From Paenibacillus sp. FSL R5-0912 (GTDB taxonomy: Bacteria > Bacillota > Bacilli > Paenibacillales > Paenibacillaceae), in contig NZ_CP009282.1 of NCBI RefSeq assembly GCF_000758605.1, positions 6,386,001 through 6,450,000 on the forward strand: a DNA stretch of 64,000 bases, in the 5' to 3' direction. The notes beneath the pieces are model-generated. The model saw only the letters and a list, made by a program, of their open reading frames with translations, searched no databases and was not told the DNA's origin. Of this stretch, positions 49,310 through 59,082 are shown in pieces. A program made the translations under genes and the position numbers. Position 1 is the stretch's first letter. Every line of letters begins with the position of its first letter.

Positions 49310-50611
49310 ATGAATCCACTGGCTGGACAATTGAATGACAGCATCAAGGCAGGCAATGAACATGTGTACGATATGCTCTCGAATCTCGGCAAAGCAATCT
49401 ATTTCCCCAAAGAGGGAATCCTGAGCCAGTCTGCAGAAGCGACGGCTCATGCTAAGAAGTATAATGCCACCATCGGTATTGCTACCGAGAACGGGATGCC
49501 GATGCACCTTGGTGTGATCCAGGATAAGCTCTCCGCCTACAGCCCCAAAGACCTGTACGGCTACGCGCCTCCTGCAGGCAAGCCGGAGCTGCGCACGGTA
49601 TGGCGGGAGAAGATGCTGCGGGAGAATCCGTCGCTGGAAGGCAAGTCCTTCAGCAACCCGGTCGTTACGAACGCCCTGACACACGGGCTTAGCATAGTTG
49701 CCGATCTGTTCGCAGAGCAAGGGGATGCCGTCATCTATCCGGACAAAAACTGGGAGAACTACGAGCTGACCTTCGGCATCCGCCGTCTGACCGAAACCGT
49801 TAACTATCCGCTGTTCACCGAAGATATGAGCTTCAATAGCGAAGGACTGCTGGATGCACTGCTGGCCCAGAAGGACCGCGGCAAAGCCATCGTCCTGCTC
49901 AATTTCCCTAATAACCCGACAGGGTATACACCAGGCGTTAAAGAAGGCGAAGCCATCGTTGCCGCAATCCTGCGTGCCGCTGAAGAAGGCGTTAATGTCG
50001 TAGTCGTCAGCGATGATGCTTATTTCGGACTCTTTTTCGAGGATTCACTGAAGGAATCGCTGTTTGGCAAGCTCGCGAACCTGCACCCACGTGTGCTGGC
50101 AATTAAGATTGACGGAGCCACTAAAGAAGAATTTGTCTGGGGCTTCCGCGTTGGCTTCATCACTTACGCTTCCGAGAACAAAGAGCTGCTGGCTGCCCTG
50201 GAGCAGAAGACACTCGGTATTATCCGGGCCACCATCTCCAGCGGAGCACATCCGTCCCAGACCTTTGTACTGGATGCGCTGAAGGCGCCGGAATTCGCTT
50301 CCCAGAAGGAAGAGAAGTTCCAGATCATGAAGGGCCGGGCCAATAAAGTGAAAGCACTGCTGGACAGTGGCAAATACGGCGACGATGTATGGACTTATTA
50401 TCCGTTCAACTCCGGGTACTTCATGTGCCTGAAGCTGCTCACCGTGCCGGCTGAAACCTTACGGCTCCACCTGATCCACAATTACGGGCTGGGCACCATC
50501 GCCCTCGGCGAAAGTGATCTGCGCATTGCCTTCTCCTGCATCGAAGAGAATCAGCTTGAGGATCTGTTCGATCTGGTCTATGCAGGCATCCGCGATTTGG
50601 AGAAAGCCTGA
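49310..50611 (+). CDS. PLP-dependent aminotransferase class I/II
   Basis: A 433-residue fold-type I aminotransferase. LLNFPNNPTGYTPG is the conserved cofactor loop, VVVSDDAYFGLFFED holds the PLP-pairing Asp and Tyr, and the Lys in GATKEEFVWGFRVGF is the likely PLP lysine. Start 49310 (MNPLAGQLND) follows GGAAGG by nine bases. Amino-acid substrate is unknown. A strong terminator follows. Confidence 0.9.
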   Translation: MNPLAGQLNDSIKAGNEHVYDMLSNLGKAIYFPKEGILSQSAEATAHAKKYNATIGIATENGMPMHLGVIQDKLSAYSPKDLYGYAPPAGKPELRTVWREKMLRENPSLEGKSFSNPVVTNALTHGLSIVADLFAEQGDAVIYPDKNWENYELTFGIRRLTETVNYPLFTEDMSFNSEGLLDALLAQKDRGKAIVLLNFPNNPTGYTPGVKEGEAIVAAILRAAEEGVNVVVVSDDAYFGLFFEDSLKESLFGKLANLHPRVLAIKIDGATKEEFVWGFRVGFITYASENKELLAALEQKTLGIIRATISSGAHPSQTFVLDALKAPEFASQKEEKFQIMKGRANKVKALLDSGKYGDDVWTYYPFNSGYFMCLKLLTVPAETLRLHLIHNYGLGTIALGESDLRIAFSCIEENQLEDLFDLVYAGIRDLEKA

Positions 50612-50632
50612 TTCCCAGCCTTTGCATACGTA

Positions 50633-50668
50633 AGTCAGCTCCGGATTTCCGGGGCTGACTTTTTTTTG
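50633..50668 (+). terminator. Terminator after the aminotransferase gene
   Basis: GTCAGCTCCGG and CCGGGGCTGAC form a stem around a four-base loop, followed by TTTTTTTT. Confidence 0.88.
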
Positions 50669-50765
50669 CCCTGCCCTATGGCATTGGCCTATACACGTTC
50701 TTCCCTCCGCACATACAATACGATGTACTCAAGTACAACAACTCAAACGCGAAAGGGGAATGAAC

Positions 50766-50882
50766 ATGAGCGAAGAAGTTAGAGGCGGATACGGATACGG
50801 ACACGGTGCATTCACAAGCACAGGCGCAATTCTGGTTCTCTTTATCCTGCTGGTTATCATCAGCCGTTCACTCTTTGTCTAA
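50766..50882 (+). CDS. YjcZ-family small sporulation peptide, 38 residues
   Basis: The peptide begins MSEEVRGGYGYGHGAF and ends in one hydrophobic helix (GAILVLFILLVIISRSLFV). Gly/Tyr-rich start plus short transmembrane end is the pattern of YjcZ-type sporulation peptides. AAAGGGGAATGAAC precedes the ATG at 50766. Confidence 0.8.
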   Translation: MSEEVRGGYGYGHGAFTSTGAILVLFILLVIISRSLFV

Positions 50883-50952
50883 CCGGGAATAAATCCCTGG
50901 AGGGGGCCCTGCGCTCTCTCCGCTCCCCGTGTTGCAGCATTCCCTGTTCCAG

Positions 50953-51050
50953 CCAAGTAGAAACGGCTTTGCTGTCCTTTTAAGGGACGGTGTTGTTTCA
51001 GCGAGAAATAGAAGGATAAGTCATCGTGTGAACATATAAATTCATATATT
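50953..51050. repeat. Hairpin intergenic repeat, copy B
   Basis: AAGTAGAAACGGCT, GTCCTTTTAAGGGAC and GTTTCAGCGAGAAA follow in the same order as copy A at 29817, then a tail with CATATAAATTC. The inner palindrome is kept although several bases differ. Confidence 0.75.
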
Positions 51051-51082
51051 TTGAAATAAAGAGGAGAACCCCCTCTATTTAA

Positions 51083-51132
51083 AAATGGCCTCACGCTCCG
51101 CGTTAGCAGAGTATGAGGTCATTTTTCATGTG
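51083..51132 (-). terminator. Terminator after ecsB
   Basis: On the minus strand ATGACCTCATACTCTGC and GAGCGTGAGGCCAT form an imperfect stem followed by TTTTTAAAT. Confidence 0.7.
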
Positions 51133-51161
51133 CATATTTTTGTTGATAAAAAGAGTCTGTT

Positions 51162-52382
51162 CTACAAGTCATCCTCATCCGTCCGGGCTTCCTTACGGGT
51201 GGAATAGGCCTTGAACAGATAGGCCAGCAGCGCTCCGCACGCCAATGTTCCCAGAACCGGCAGCGGACGCGCTCCCGCCTGAAGCAGAAGAGGCAGTCCG
51301 GTCAGCAGGGCCAGCACCAGATGCGCCCGGAATACAAACTGGATGGTTCCCTTGCCCTTGCTGCCTTCCGGCAGCGGATACACGGTCAGCCAGAACGACT
51401 CGCTGTGCAGCTTGCGCAGCGCCGTCAGCTGAATCCCCATCAGGAAGAGGAAGAAGATATAAATGCCGCTGCCGGTGTAGCTGTCCTGATTCATCCAGAC
51501 CAGGAACAGGTCCAGTACGGCAATCCGCAGGACGATTCCGAAGATATCGCCTCTGGCGAAGCTTTTGGTCAAGAGGAACCGGTAGGCGGAAGACCGCTGC
51601 CAGGTTATGCCGCCGCCCCACCGGGACAAATAGCGCCGGGCATAGACCCGCTGCTCACGTCCTGGGACATCAACGAACCAGCCGAGGACCATAAGCGCCC
51701 GGGTTCCCTGATTCTTCTCCATCGTAATCAGGCGCTCCCACGGAACAGAGTGCCGGCCGGGTACGGCCAGCGCGGCCGCGTAGGCTGCGGCCAGAATCAC
51801 GATAAAGATCAGCGCGCGGACGGAAGGCTGCCATACCCAGGCAGCAACCATTAGGATGCCCACTGCCCAGCGCAGCAGGTTGTAGCCTATGGCGGCCGGA
51901 CGGGAGAGCATAGCAGTCTCCCGCCATAACCCGTAGCTGGCGAGCAGCTTCACCAGGATCAGGACCAGAAGCGTAACCAGCAGTCCCTTATGGGATGTAT
52001 CCGTGCGTATGTACAGCGGCCATAACGTAATCAGTACAAAAGCCAGGCGCAGGATCTTCCACACATTCCCGCTGACCCATGAAGGGGCGAAATACTCCTT
52101 CATCCGGTGGCCCTGCGGCAGCAGGAAGATCGTATCCGGAGTCTGCAGATAGGTCCGGAAGCTGCTGTGCACCGCCGCAGGCACCAGCAGGACCAGCATA
52201 ATCCAGCGGATGGGAATGCCTGCCGGAATATCGCGCAGCAGTGCAGTATACCAGGCCGAGAAGATAATCAGGACCAGCAGAAACACCATGGCTACACCGC
52301 TCTGAATGATATAACCCATATAGGGGATCAGGCTTCCTGTGAACCGGCTGCGCCGCTGCCGGCGCAGCTCCTTCAAATCCAT
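51162..52382 (-). CDS. ecsB: Ecs ABC transporter permease
   Basis: A 406-residue permease with about eight hydrophobic segments, beginning MDLKELRRQRRSRFTGSL, the usual EcsB start. It pairs with EcsA encoded one base upstream. In Bacillus the Ecs transporter affects protein secretion, sporulation and intramembrane proteolysis; its substrate is not well defined. Confidence 0.88.
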   Translation of the reverse strand: MDLKELRRQRRSRFTGSLIPYMGYIIQSGVAMVFLLVLIIFSAWYTALLRDIPAGIPIRWIMLVLLVPAAVHSSFRTYLQTPDTIFLLPQGHRMKEYFAPSWVSGNVWKILRLAFVLITLWPLYIRTDTSHKGLLVTLLVLILVKLLASYGLWRETAMLSRPAAIGYNLLRWAVGILMVAAWVWQPSVRALIFIVILAAAYAAALAVPGRHSVPWERLITMEKNQGTRALMVLGWFVDVPGREQRVYARRYLSRWGGGITWQRSSAYRFLLTKSFARGDIFGIVLRIAVLDLFLVWMNQDSYTGSGIYIFFLFLMGIQLTALRKLHSESFWLTVYPLPEGSKGKGTIQFVFRAHLVLALLTGLPLLLQAGARPLPVLGTLACGALLAYLFKAYSTRKEARTDEDDL

Positions 52383-52383
52383 A

Positions 52384-53130
52384 TCATTTCCCTCCCTGAA
52401 CCAGCTCGTAGAACAGCTGCTCCAAATTCAAGCCCTGCAGCCCGGCCTTCGCCGTCATCTCGGCAAGTGTTCCCTCGGCGATGACCATCCCGCGGTGCAG
52501 CACAATGAACCGGTCACAATAGTTCTCTATGGTGGAGAGAATATGCGAGCTAAGCAGAATCGACGCCCCGGATTTCTTCAGATCCAGCATGAAATCCAGC
52601 AGCGAGCGGATGCCCAGCGGATCAAGGCCGAGAAACGGCTCATCGATGACATAGAGTGCCGGACGCGCTACGAAAGCGCACATAATCATTACCTTTTGCT
52701 TCATGCCTTTGGATAGATGGGAGGACAGGGTATCCATCTTGTCCTCCATATTAAAGAGTGCGGCCAGCTGGCTGGTGCGCGATTCGTAATCACTGCGCTC
52801 CACGCCATAAGCTCTGGCAGTGAATTCAACATGCTCGCGGACTGTCATTTCCTCATAGAGCAGAGGGGATTCCGGTACAAAGGACAGTGCGCTGTGATAG
52901 CTCTCGGGGTCGCTGCTGCGCGTCTTGCCCTGTACGGTAATCTCACCTTTATGCGGGGACATCAGACCAAGAATATGCTTCATGGTTGTACTTTTGCCCG
53001 CACCGTTCAGACCGATAAGCCCGACCATTTCACCGGGCTGCACCTGCAAGCCGATATCATGAAGCACCGGCTTGTTCAGGCTGTAACCTCCGCTTAAACC
53101 CGTAATTTGCAATACGGGGGCTGTGTTCAT
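52384..53130 (-). CDS. ecsA: Ecs ABC transporter ATPase
   Basis: A 248-residue ABC ATPase. Walker A is GLNGAGKST, the signature is LSKGMKQK, Walker B is LYVIDEPFLGLDP and the switch His is in LLSSHIL. The ATG overlaps the stop of the RNA-helicase gene by four bases, with AGAGGTGA six bases upstream. It powers the EcsB permease. Confidence 0.93.
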   Translation of the reverse strand: MNTAPVLQITGLSGGYSLNKPVLHDIGLQVQPGEMVGLIGLNGAGKSTTMKHILGLMSPHKGEITVQGKTRSSDPESYHSALSFVPESPLLYEEMTVREHVEFTARAYGVERSDYESRTSQLAALFNMEDKMDTLSSHLSKGMKQKVMIMCAFVARPALYVIDEPFLGLDPLGIRSLLDFMLDLKKSGASILLSSHILSTIENYCDRFIVLHRGMVIAEGTLAEMTAKAGLQGLNLEQLFYELVQGGK

Positions 53131-54614
53131 TGACCGTCACCTCTCGGGGTTTTGTTCTTGAGCCACTTCGGGGCTCCCTTATTCTTGCGGTTCTTGTCCC
53201 GCTCCGCATTGCTGCGTGCCTTGCCCGCAGGTGTCGCCGCGCTGCGCGTGCCCGCGGCAATCCCCGGCCGGTGCTGCTCACGCCGCACCGTAACACCGCT
53301 GCCAGCCGCTGCGCCCGGCTGCCCTGCCGGCGCTTCGCCGCCCGTCCCTCCGGCTGTGCCAGCCGCCGAGGTCCGCACCTGCGGCTTGCCGGCGCGCGGC
53401 GCAGCTTCGCCGCCGCGCGGTTCAACCCCCATGCGGCGAGCGTTCCCGCCCCCGCCGCTGCGGAATTCACTGCGCTCGCCCTCCGCCAGCGCCTTCCCAA
53501 AGGCCATTTCCCGCTCGTCCAGCTGGATATCCAGCTCGCGGGCGAATTTGCGCATGATGAACGTCTGCTGCTCCGTAACAATCGTTACGGACATTCCGCG
53601 TTTGCCCATGCGCCCCGTCCGTCCGGCACGGTGGACATAGTGCTCGGAGTCAAAGGCCGGATCGAAGCTGACGACCAGCGTCAGATTCTCAATGTCCAGG
53701 CCTCTGGCCGCCACGTCGCTGGCGACCAGCACCTTGAGCTTGCCGTCACGGAAGCGGGCCAGCACGTTTGCGCGCGTAACCTTGTCGGCATCCCCGTACA
53801 GCGCTGCAGCAGGAAGCCCCAGATGGTTCAGCTTCGCGGTCACTTCAGCAATATCATCGGTAGCATTGACGAACACAATCGCCCGCTCCGGCTTGTAGTG
53901 GCGGATCACCCGGCGCAGCATATCCACCTTATTCCGCTCCTCGGACACCACGTAGTGATGTTCAAGACTCTGGGCCGTCATCATGCCGGGATCAATACCC
54001 ACCTCTGCGATGTTCTTCATTTCCTTGTTAGCCAAGAGCTTGGTCTCCGGTCCGATGGTCGCGGACAGCATAACCAACTGGCGTGTGCGCAGCGCGCTGC
54101 TGACAATCTTCGTCACTTCGCCCGCGCCGCTGAGCTGGAACATCTGGTCCGCCTCATCGAGAATAATCGTCGTCACCTCATGCATCTTCAGCTTGCGCAG
54201 CCCGATCAGCTCCCGCACGCGTCCCGGCGTCCCCACAACCAGCTGGGGATGCTCGCGCAGCTTGTCAATTTGGCGTTTGATCGCCGCCCCGCCGATCAGC
54301 CCCATCGCCCGGATGCCCCGGTGTGCTCCGTAGCGCTCTGCTTCGCGGAGAATCTGCATCGCCAGCTCCTGGGTTGGTGCCAGCACCAGCTTCTGCACCG
54401 CTTTCTGGTCCGGATGGATCCCTTGCAGCAGCGGCAGCAGGTAGGCCAGAGTTTTGCCTGTCCCAGTCTGGGATGCAGCCAGAACATCTCTTCCTTCCAG
54501 CAGAAGCGGGATCGTCTGCTCCTGTACCGGGGATGGTTCGGTGATGCCGAATTCAGACAATCGGGCAACGAGGTCTTCCTGAATGCCGATGGCTGCAAAA
54601 GAAGCTTTATTCAT
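53127..54614 (-). CDS. DEAD-box ATP-dependent RNA helicase
   Basis: A 495-residue helicase with Q motif ITEPSPVQEQTIP, motif I ASQTGTGKT, LDEADQM (DEAD), SATIG, and HRAGRTGRMG. After residue 385 comes an Arg/Gly/Ala-rich tail encoded by GC-rich DNA, typical for RNA binding in CshA-like enzymes but longer than usual. A good sigma-A promoter lies upstream. The helicase gene is coupled to ecsA by a four-base overlap. Confidence 0.93.
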   Translation of the reverse strand: MNKASFAAIGIQEDLVARLSEFGITEPSPVQEQTIPLLLEGRDVLAASQTGTGKTLAYLLPLLQGIHPDQKAVQKLVLAPTQELAMQILREAERYGAHRGIRAMGLIGGAAIKRQIDKLREHPQLVVGTPGRVRELIGLRKLKMHEVTTIILDEADQMFQLSGAGEVTKIVSSALRTRQLVMLSATIGPETKLLANKEMKNIAEVGIDPGMMTAQSLEHHYVVSEERNKVDMLRRVIRHYKPERAIVFVNATDDIAEVTAKLNHLGLPAAALYGDADKVTRANVLARFRDGKLKVLVASDVAARGLDIENLTLVVSFDPAFDSEHYVHRAGRTGRMGKRGMSVTIVTEQQTFIMRKFARELDIQLDEREMAFGKALAEGERSEFRSGGGGNARRMGVEPRGGEAAPRAGKPQVRTSAAGTAGGTGGEAPAGQPGAAAGSGVTVRREQHRPGIAAGTRSAATPAGKARSNAERDKNRKNKGAPKWLKNKTPRGDGQ

Positions 54615-54652
54615 AATAGGTATTCATCCTTTTCGCTTAAGATAATATGTTC

Positions 54653-54681
54653 ATTATATGCCAAAAAGGCCTCTCCACCAA
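54653..54681 (-). promoter_or_regulatory. Sigma-A-type promoter of the helicase-ecsAB operon
   Basis: On the minus strand TTGGTG (54676-54681) and TATAAT (54653-54658) are 17 bases apart. A GGCCTTCCA/TGGAGAGGCC hairpin overlaps the -35 region and could be a regulator site. Confidence 0.65.
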
Positions 54682-54778
54682 ATGGAAGGCCATAAGTTCC
54701 AATCTACGCCATATTTTATTTATGTAATTCCATCCTGCATGCAAAAGGGGACAAGCCGTTTGCTTCATAGCTGAGTAA

Positions 54779-55555
54779 TCATTTTCTGTTCATAGCGTTA
54801 TAGGTCAGCTTATCCGCCAGCCGCGGGAATAAGCCGTATAGACGAATTCCGAAGGCTGCCAGACCGGGCAGATCCACTTCTTCCTTGCCTTTCTCCATCA
54901 GCTTCACAATCTTCGCAGACACATGCTGCGGAGTCATCATGATCCGGCTTACGCTTTTCTCATAATTGCCTGAAGGGTCGGCGGTCTTGAAGAATTCGGT
55001 GGCGATGGGTCCGGGGTTCACGGCCGAGACAATAATGCCGCTCTTGCGGAGCTCCTGGCGGAGCGCATTGGTGAAGCCGAGAACAGCATGCTTGGTAGCC
55101 GTATAGGCAACCGCGCGGGCTGTACCGATTTTGCCGGCCATAGAGGCCACATTCACGATCTGACCGCTGCCGCGCTCCAGCATATGAGGCACTACCGCCT
55201 TGGTGCAGCGGACAATCCCCATATAGTTCACGTCCATCATAGCATCGAACTCGCAGGGCTCCATCTCCGTAAAAGCCGCAAACTTGCCGTAACCGGCATT
55301 ATTGAGGAGAATGTCAATTCTGCCGTATTCGGCAAGAATCGCTTCGAAGGTACGTACCACCGCCGCATCATCGGTCACATCACAGACGAACAGTCCAAAA
55401 ACGCCCGGTATTCCGGCCGCGGTTTCTTTCAGCTTGTCTTCCGAACGGGCCAGCAGAATGGGAACGGCCCCACGCTGGCTGAGCATCTGTGCCGTAAGCG
55501 CACCGATGCCGCTCGAAGCTCCTGTAATAACAACAACCTTGCCTTGTAATGCCAT
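54779..55555 (-). CDS. Short-chain dehydrogenase/reductase
   Basis: A 258-residue classical SDR. TGASSGIGALTA is the cofactor loop, NNAGYG the stabilising motif, and Ser in NVASMAGKIG with YTATK the catalytic set. Substrate unknown; the pattern resembles YqjQ/DltE-type enzymes. GGGAGCTG precedes the ATG. Confidence 0.9.
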   Translation of the reverse strand: MALQGKVVVITGASSGIGALTAQMLSQRGAVPILLARSEDKLKETAAGIPGVFGLFVCDVTDDAAVVRTFEAILAEYGRIDILLNNAGYGKFAAFTEMEPCEFDAMMDVNYMGIVRCTKAVVPHMLERGSGQIVNVASMAGKIGTARAVAYTATKHAVLGFTNALRQELRKSGIIVSAVNPGPIATEFFKTADPSGNYEKSVSRIMMTPQHVSAKIVKLMEKGKEEVDLPGLAAFGIRLYGLFPRLADKLTYNAMNRK

Positions 55556-55583
55556 GGAATGTGTTCAGCTCCCGATTATCCGC

Positions 55584-56039
55584 CTAAGAGATCATAACCT
55601 GAATATCAAGCTCCCCGATGCCCTCCATCAGAAGCGGAATACTAAGCGCTCTGCGCGGCAGGATGGACATGCTCTCCGACTTCATCAGCTTCGGCGGGGT
55701 AATGTCTACAGATACCCCTTGATTGGAAAGAATAGTACTGGCATTGCCGCTGATCATGTTGCCAAGCTCCGAAATGGCACTCTGGCCCATCTCGTCCATT
55801 TCCGTAATCACATAGCCGCCCATCATGGCCGACACCATCTTAAGCGCCACATGCTCGGCGATTCCGAAGATAATATTCCCGCTGAGCTGACCTGTCATTC
55901 CCACTTGAATCCATATATGATTATCGATCAGTTCAATGTCCTTAATACCCAGAATACCGGTAGACGGCGAGACTTGTATCACCTGTTCAATAACAATTCG
56001 TGCAGACTCTAGAAACGGATTGATTACTTCTGCTTTCAT
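55584..56039 (-). CDS. cheX: CheX-type CheY-phosphate phosphatase
   Basis: A 151-residue CheC/CheX/FliY-family protein. SAISELGNMISGNAS carries the ExxNxxxGN phosphatase motif. It removes phosphate from CheY and adjusts flagellar switching. ATG 56039 (MKAEVINPFLESA) is preferred to 56075 because GAGGGGGGA is ten bases upstream. No other chemotaxis gene is nearby. Confidence 0.86.
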   Translation of the reverse strand: MKAEVINPFLESARIVIEQVIQVSPSTGILGIKDIELIDNHIWIQVGMTGQLSGNIIFGIAEHVALKMVSAMMGGYVITEMDEMGQSAISELGNMISGNASTILSNQGVSVDITPPKLMKSESMSILPRRALSIPLLMEGIGELDIQVMIS

Positions 56040-56438
56040 GAAAGTGCTGTCCCCCCTCGACCAGGCTTTAGTCATATACCAAAAGTCCTAAGCAATAATG
56101 ATTTATTATACTTCATATATCGGCATTATTCACCAAAAATTAATGGTCTTGTCGAATGATTTCACAAGATAGTTTGGACAGCGACATTGCCCTGCCGGGT
56201 GTAATCTCCTATAATTTAATCAAATGCCAACACTGAACGTAAGATTTGCGGCGCAATTCCTTCCGGGTGCAGCACTCACTGCGTATTTCCCCCCACATTT
56301 TCTGGCAGACAATCCGCAGCATGCAGACCCTGGCCCATCAAGCTGTTAACGGCGCAAACGTCCTCTGGAAAGTAGTCACTTTCCCACAGCGATACAATAT
56401 ACGGCGGCACCAATCCGGTAGCCATTAGGGGGCAGTCC
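56040..56438. other. Divergent spacer between cheX and the LysR gene
   Basis: No gene is supported. It contains the promoter listed at 56187-56215 and a leader of about 215 bases before the LysR start. Confidence 0.5.
56187..56215 (+). promoter_or_regulatory. Sigma-A-type promoter of the LysR gene
   Basis: TTGCCC (56187-56192) and TATAAT (56210-56215) are 17 bases apart. Confidence 0.65.
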
Positions 56439-57341
56439 ATGAATATCAGCCAGCTTGAAACACTGATTACCATTTCCAAAACGATGAGCTTCCGCAAGGC
56501 GGGAGAACTACTCAATTTGACCCAACCGGCGGTTTCAGCACAGATCAAAAGTCTCGAAGAAGAATTCAAAACCCAGCTTGTGGACCGGAATCAGCCTGTA
56601 ACCCTGACAGACCGGGGCCAAGTATTCCTCACGCATGCGGAGCAGATTGTAGGTATCGTTGAAGAACTTAAGCAGCGTCTTGCGGATCTCGAGGAGAATC
56701 CCCAGGGGCACATTATTCTCGGAACGACCACCTCCATTGCCATTCAGATTTTGCCGCGGATTCTGTCCTATTTCCAGGACCAGTTCCCGCATATCAAAAC
56801 CTCGATCTCGTCCATGTCCTCTTCACAAATCTATCAGCATGTCGAGAATGGTCTTGTTGATGTCGGAATCGGCTATCTGATCGGCCGCAGTCCCGGAATG
56901 ACAACTTCCGTCCTGTATTATGATACCTTTGAACTGGTCGTCTCGCCCCGCCATCCTCTGGCCCAGGTCAAATCGGCCGGTATTGAGGCGCTTGGCAAAA
57001 CACCGCTTATCCTGCTGTCCCCGGACACCGTCGGCCGGAAATTCGCCGATGAAGTACTGGCCAAACACGGTATCCAGCCCCAGGTCATCATGGAGCTGAC
57101 CAGCAGCGAAGAGGTGAAACGGATGGTGGAGCTGGATCTCGGGGCAGCCGTTATTTCCAAACAGTCTGTAACCGCCGAGGTCCGAAACGGCACGCTCAAA
57201 ATCGTCCCGATCATCGAGCTCGAGGTCACCCACCCTGTAGGCGTCATCACCAAATCCGGCAAGTACGTCAATTCGGCCATGAGGCAGTTTCTGAGCGATC
57301 TTAAGGGAATGCCCGAAACCCAATTCATCGGCTCAGAGTAA
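56439..57341 (+). CDS. LysR-family transcriptional regulator
   Basis: A 300-residue regulator. The N-terminal winged helix-turn-helix is SFRKAGELLNLTQPAVSAQI; the rest is a type-2 periplasmic-binding-like effector domain. GGGGG precedes the ATG. Targets are unknown; the histidinol-phosphatase gene is 59 bases downstream on the same strand and may be in the same transcript. Confidence 0.92.
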   Translation: MNISQLETLITISKTMSFRKAGELLNLTQPAVSAQIKSLEEEFKTQLVDRNQPVTLTDRGQVFLTHAEQIVGIVEELKQRLADLEENPQGHIILGTTTSIAIQILPRILSYFQDQFPHIKTSISSMSSSQIYQHVENGLVDVGIGYLIGRSPGMTTSVLYYDTFELVVSPRHPLAQVKSAGIEALGKTPLILLSPDTVGRKFADEVLAKHGIQPQVIMELTSSEEVKRMVELDLGAAVISKQSVTAEVRNGTLKIVPIIELEVTHPVGVITKSGKYVNSAMRQFLSDLKGMPETQFIGSE

Positions 57342-57400
57342 CTAATAATCACCAACCTGCAACCTATTCTGCCACTTTGGCCTAAGGAGATGTTACCTCT

Positions 57401-58210
57401 ATGAATTTCGACCTGCATACCCATCATTTCCGCTGCGGTCATGCTGACGGAAGCATCAGGGATTATATTGAAGCAGGGATAACCGCGGGTCTTGATGTGA
57501 TCGGGATTTCCGATCACACGCCCTATTTCGGAAGTCCGTCCGAGCAGGCTTTTCCGCGTATCGCGATGGCCAAATCGGAGCTTGTCCACTACGTGGAGGA
57601 GGTACTGGCTCTGCAAAAGGAGTACGAAGGCCGTATTGATGTCCTGCTCGGCATTGAGTCCGACTATTTCCCCGAGCATGCAGAGCTGTACCGGAAGACG
57701 CTTGCCGCCTATCCGTTTGACTATGTGATCGGTTCGGTGCACAGCGTGGACGGCAACAGCATCTTTAATAAAAGCCGCTGGAAGGGTCTGGGCCCTAAGC
57801 AGAAGCTGGAAGCCAAAGCGGAGTACTACCGGCTGATCGCCGAATCCGCGCGCAGCGGCATGTTCCAGATCCTCGGACACATTGATGCGATGAAGGGCAA
57901 TTATCCGCAGTTCTCGGAGATCTCCGCTCCCCGGGAGATTGATGAAGCCTTAAGCGCAATCAGCGAATGCGGGCTGGCCATCGAGATCAACACCTCGGGC
58001 GGCACCAAGCTGTGCGGCGGCTGGTATCCGTCGGATGAGATTCTGGAGCGGGCGCTGCATTTCGGCGTGGAGGTCAGCTTCGGCTCCGATGCCCATAAGC
58101 CTTCCCGGGTGGCTGATCAGCGCAATAACGTTGCCGTGCGGCTTAAGGAGATCGGATTTAAGCACTGGGTCTACTACAAACGGCGTGAGAAGATTACAGT
58201 AGGACTATAG
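57401..58210 (+). CDS. hisJ: Histidinol-phosphatase, PHP type
   Basis: A 269-residue PHP-domain phosphatase (HisJ/HisK type) for the last phosphate removal in histidine synthesis. DLHTHHFRCGHADG, GIESDYFPEH, SVHSVDG, LGHIDAMK and SFGSDAHKPSRV give the metal ligands. AAGGAGATG precedes the ATG. No other histidine gene lies here. Confidence 0.9.
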   Translation: MNFDLHTHHFRCGHADGSIRDYIEAGITAGLDVIGISDHTPYFGSPSEQAFPRIAMAKSELVHYVEEVLALQKEYEGRIDVLLGIESDYFPEHAELYRKTLAAYPFDYVIGSVHSVDGNSIFNKSRWKGLGPKQKLEAKAEYYRLIAESARSGMFQILGHIDAMKGNYPQFSEISAPREIDEALSAISECGLAIEINTSGGTKLCGGWYPSDEILERALHFGVEVSFGSDAHKPSRVADQRNNVAVRLKEIGFKHWVYYKRREKITVGL

Positions 58211-58253
58211 CTGTAGGATATTGGGGCGGCTTAATCCCCGGCTGGACAAAAAT

Positions 58254-58325
58254 AAATGCACCGCATGCGGTTACGCTGTTGACGATGATTGCCATCGTCC
58301 GCCGTTACCGCTGCGGTGCATTTTT
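58254..58325. terminator. Long bidirectional hairpin between hisJ and nfrA
   Basis: AAATGCACCGCATGCGG and its partner CCGCTGCGGTGCATTTTT form the outer stem; ACGATG/CATCGT pair inside. T-run on the plus strand and A-run upstream allow both directions. Confidence 0.82.
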
Positions 58326-58326
58326 G

Positions 58327-59082
58327 CTATGGTTGTTCCTTATTGAGATTATCACAGGTGAAGCCCTGCTGCTTCAGCGTCCGCCCCGCGTCTCCGTACT
58401 GCGGATTCAGGGCATAGAAGCGGGCAATCGTACTGCTCCAATCCCTCCCGGTCAGCCCTTGAGCCCTAAGCGACTCACGGTGGGTCTCATTGTACTCCTG
58501 GATCAGGGCCTTCTGATCAGGGTTATAGGTTTCTTCATGATACACAGCCGCCATAGGAAGACGCGGCTTCTTCGGCAGCTCTTCGCCCGGATAGCCGATA
58601 CACAGGCCGGCTACCGGGAATACATATTCGGGCAGCTGCAGCAGCTCGATCACTTCGGCTGTGCGGCGGCGCACGCCGCCGATCGGAATAATCCCAAGTC
58701 CCAGCGACTCCGCAGCAGCCACCGCATTCGCTAACGCAATGCCGACATCGGTTGCACCGACCAGCAGCGCATCCACATCCCCTGCCGCTTCAAACGGCTG
58801 GTCTTCCAGCTCTGCCGCCAGCCGGGCCCGGTGAAAGTCCATGCAGAACACCAGGAATACCGGCGCTTCGGCCACATGCTTCTGGTTCCCGCTCAATAAC
58901 GACAGCTGCTGCTTCCGTTCTTCGCTGCGTACCGCAATGACCGATACCTGCTGGCCGTTCACCCAGGATGGAGCGGCCTGGGCTGCCTCAATTATGGTCT
59001 TCAGCTTCTCTGGTTCTACCGCCTGCCTTGTATATTGCCGGAAAGAGCGGTGGTTCGTAAGTAGTCTAATCACTTCGTTCAA
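58327..59082 (-). CDS. NfrA-type NADPH-dependent FMN oxidoreductase
   Basis: A 251-residue nitroreductase-fold flavoenzyme. NHRSFRQYTRQAVE is the FMN-phosphate site and the GLGIIPIGGVRRR segment matches NfrA1/NfsA-type enzymes, which reduce FMN, nitro compounds or quinones. Start is TTG at 59082 with AGGAGGA eight bases upstream. Confidence 0.88.
   Translation of the reverse strand: MNEVIRLLTNHRSFRQYTRQAVEPEKLKTIIEAAQAAPSWVNGQQVSVIAVRSEERKQQLSLLSGNQKHVAEAPVFLVFCMDFHRARLAAELEDQPFEAAGDVDALLVGATDVGIALANAVAAAESLGLGIIPIGGVRRRTAEVIELLQLPEYVFPVAGLCIGYPGEELPKKPRLPMAAVYHEETYNPDQKALIQEYNETHRESLRAQGLTGRDWSSTIARFYALNPQYGDAGRTLKQQGFTCDNLNKEQP

Noticed and set aside
53130..54695. 521-codon plus-strand frame opposite the helicase gene
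   Set aside because: It is the antisense of a clear DEAD-box helicase; GC-rich codon bias keeps it open.
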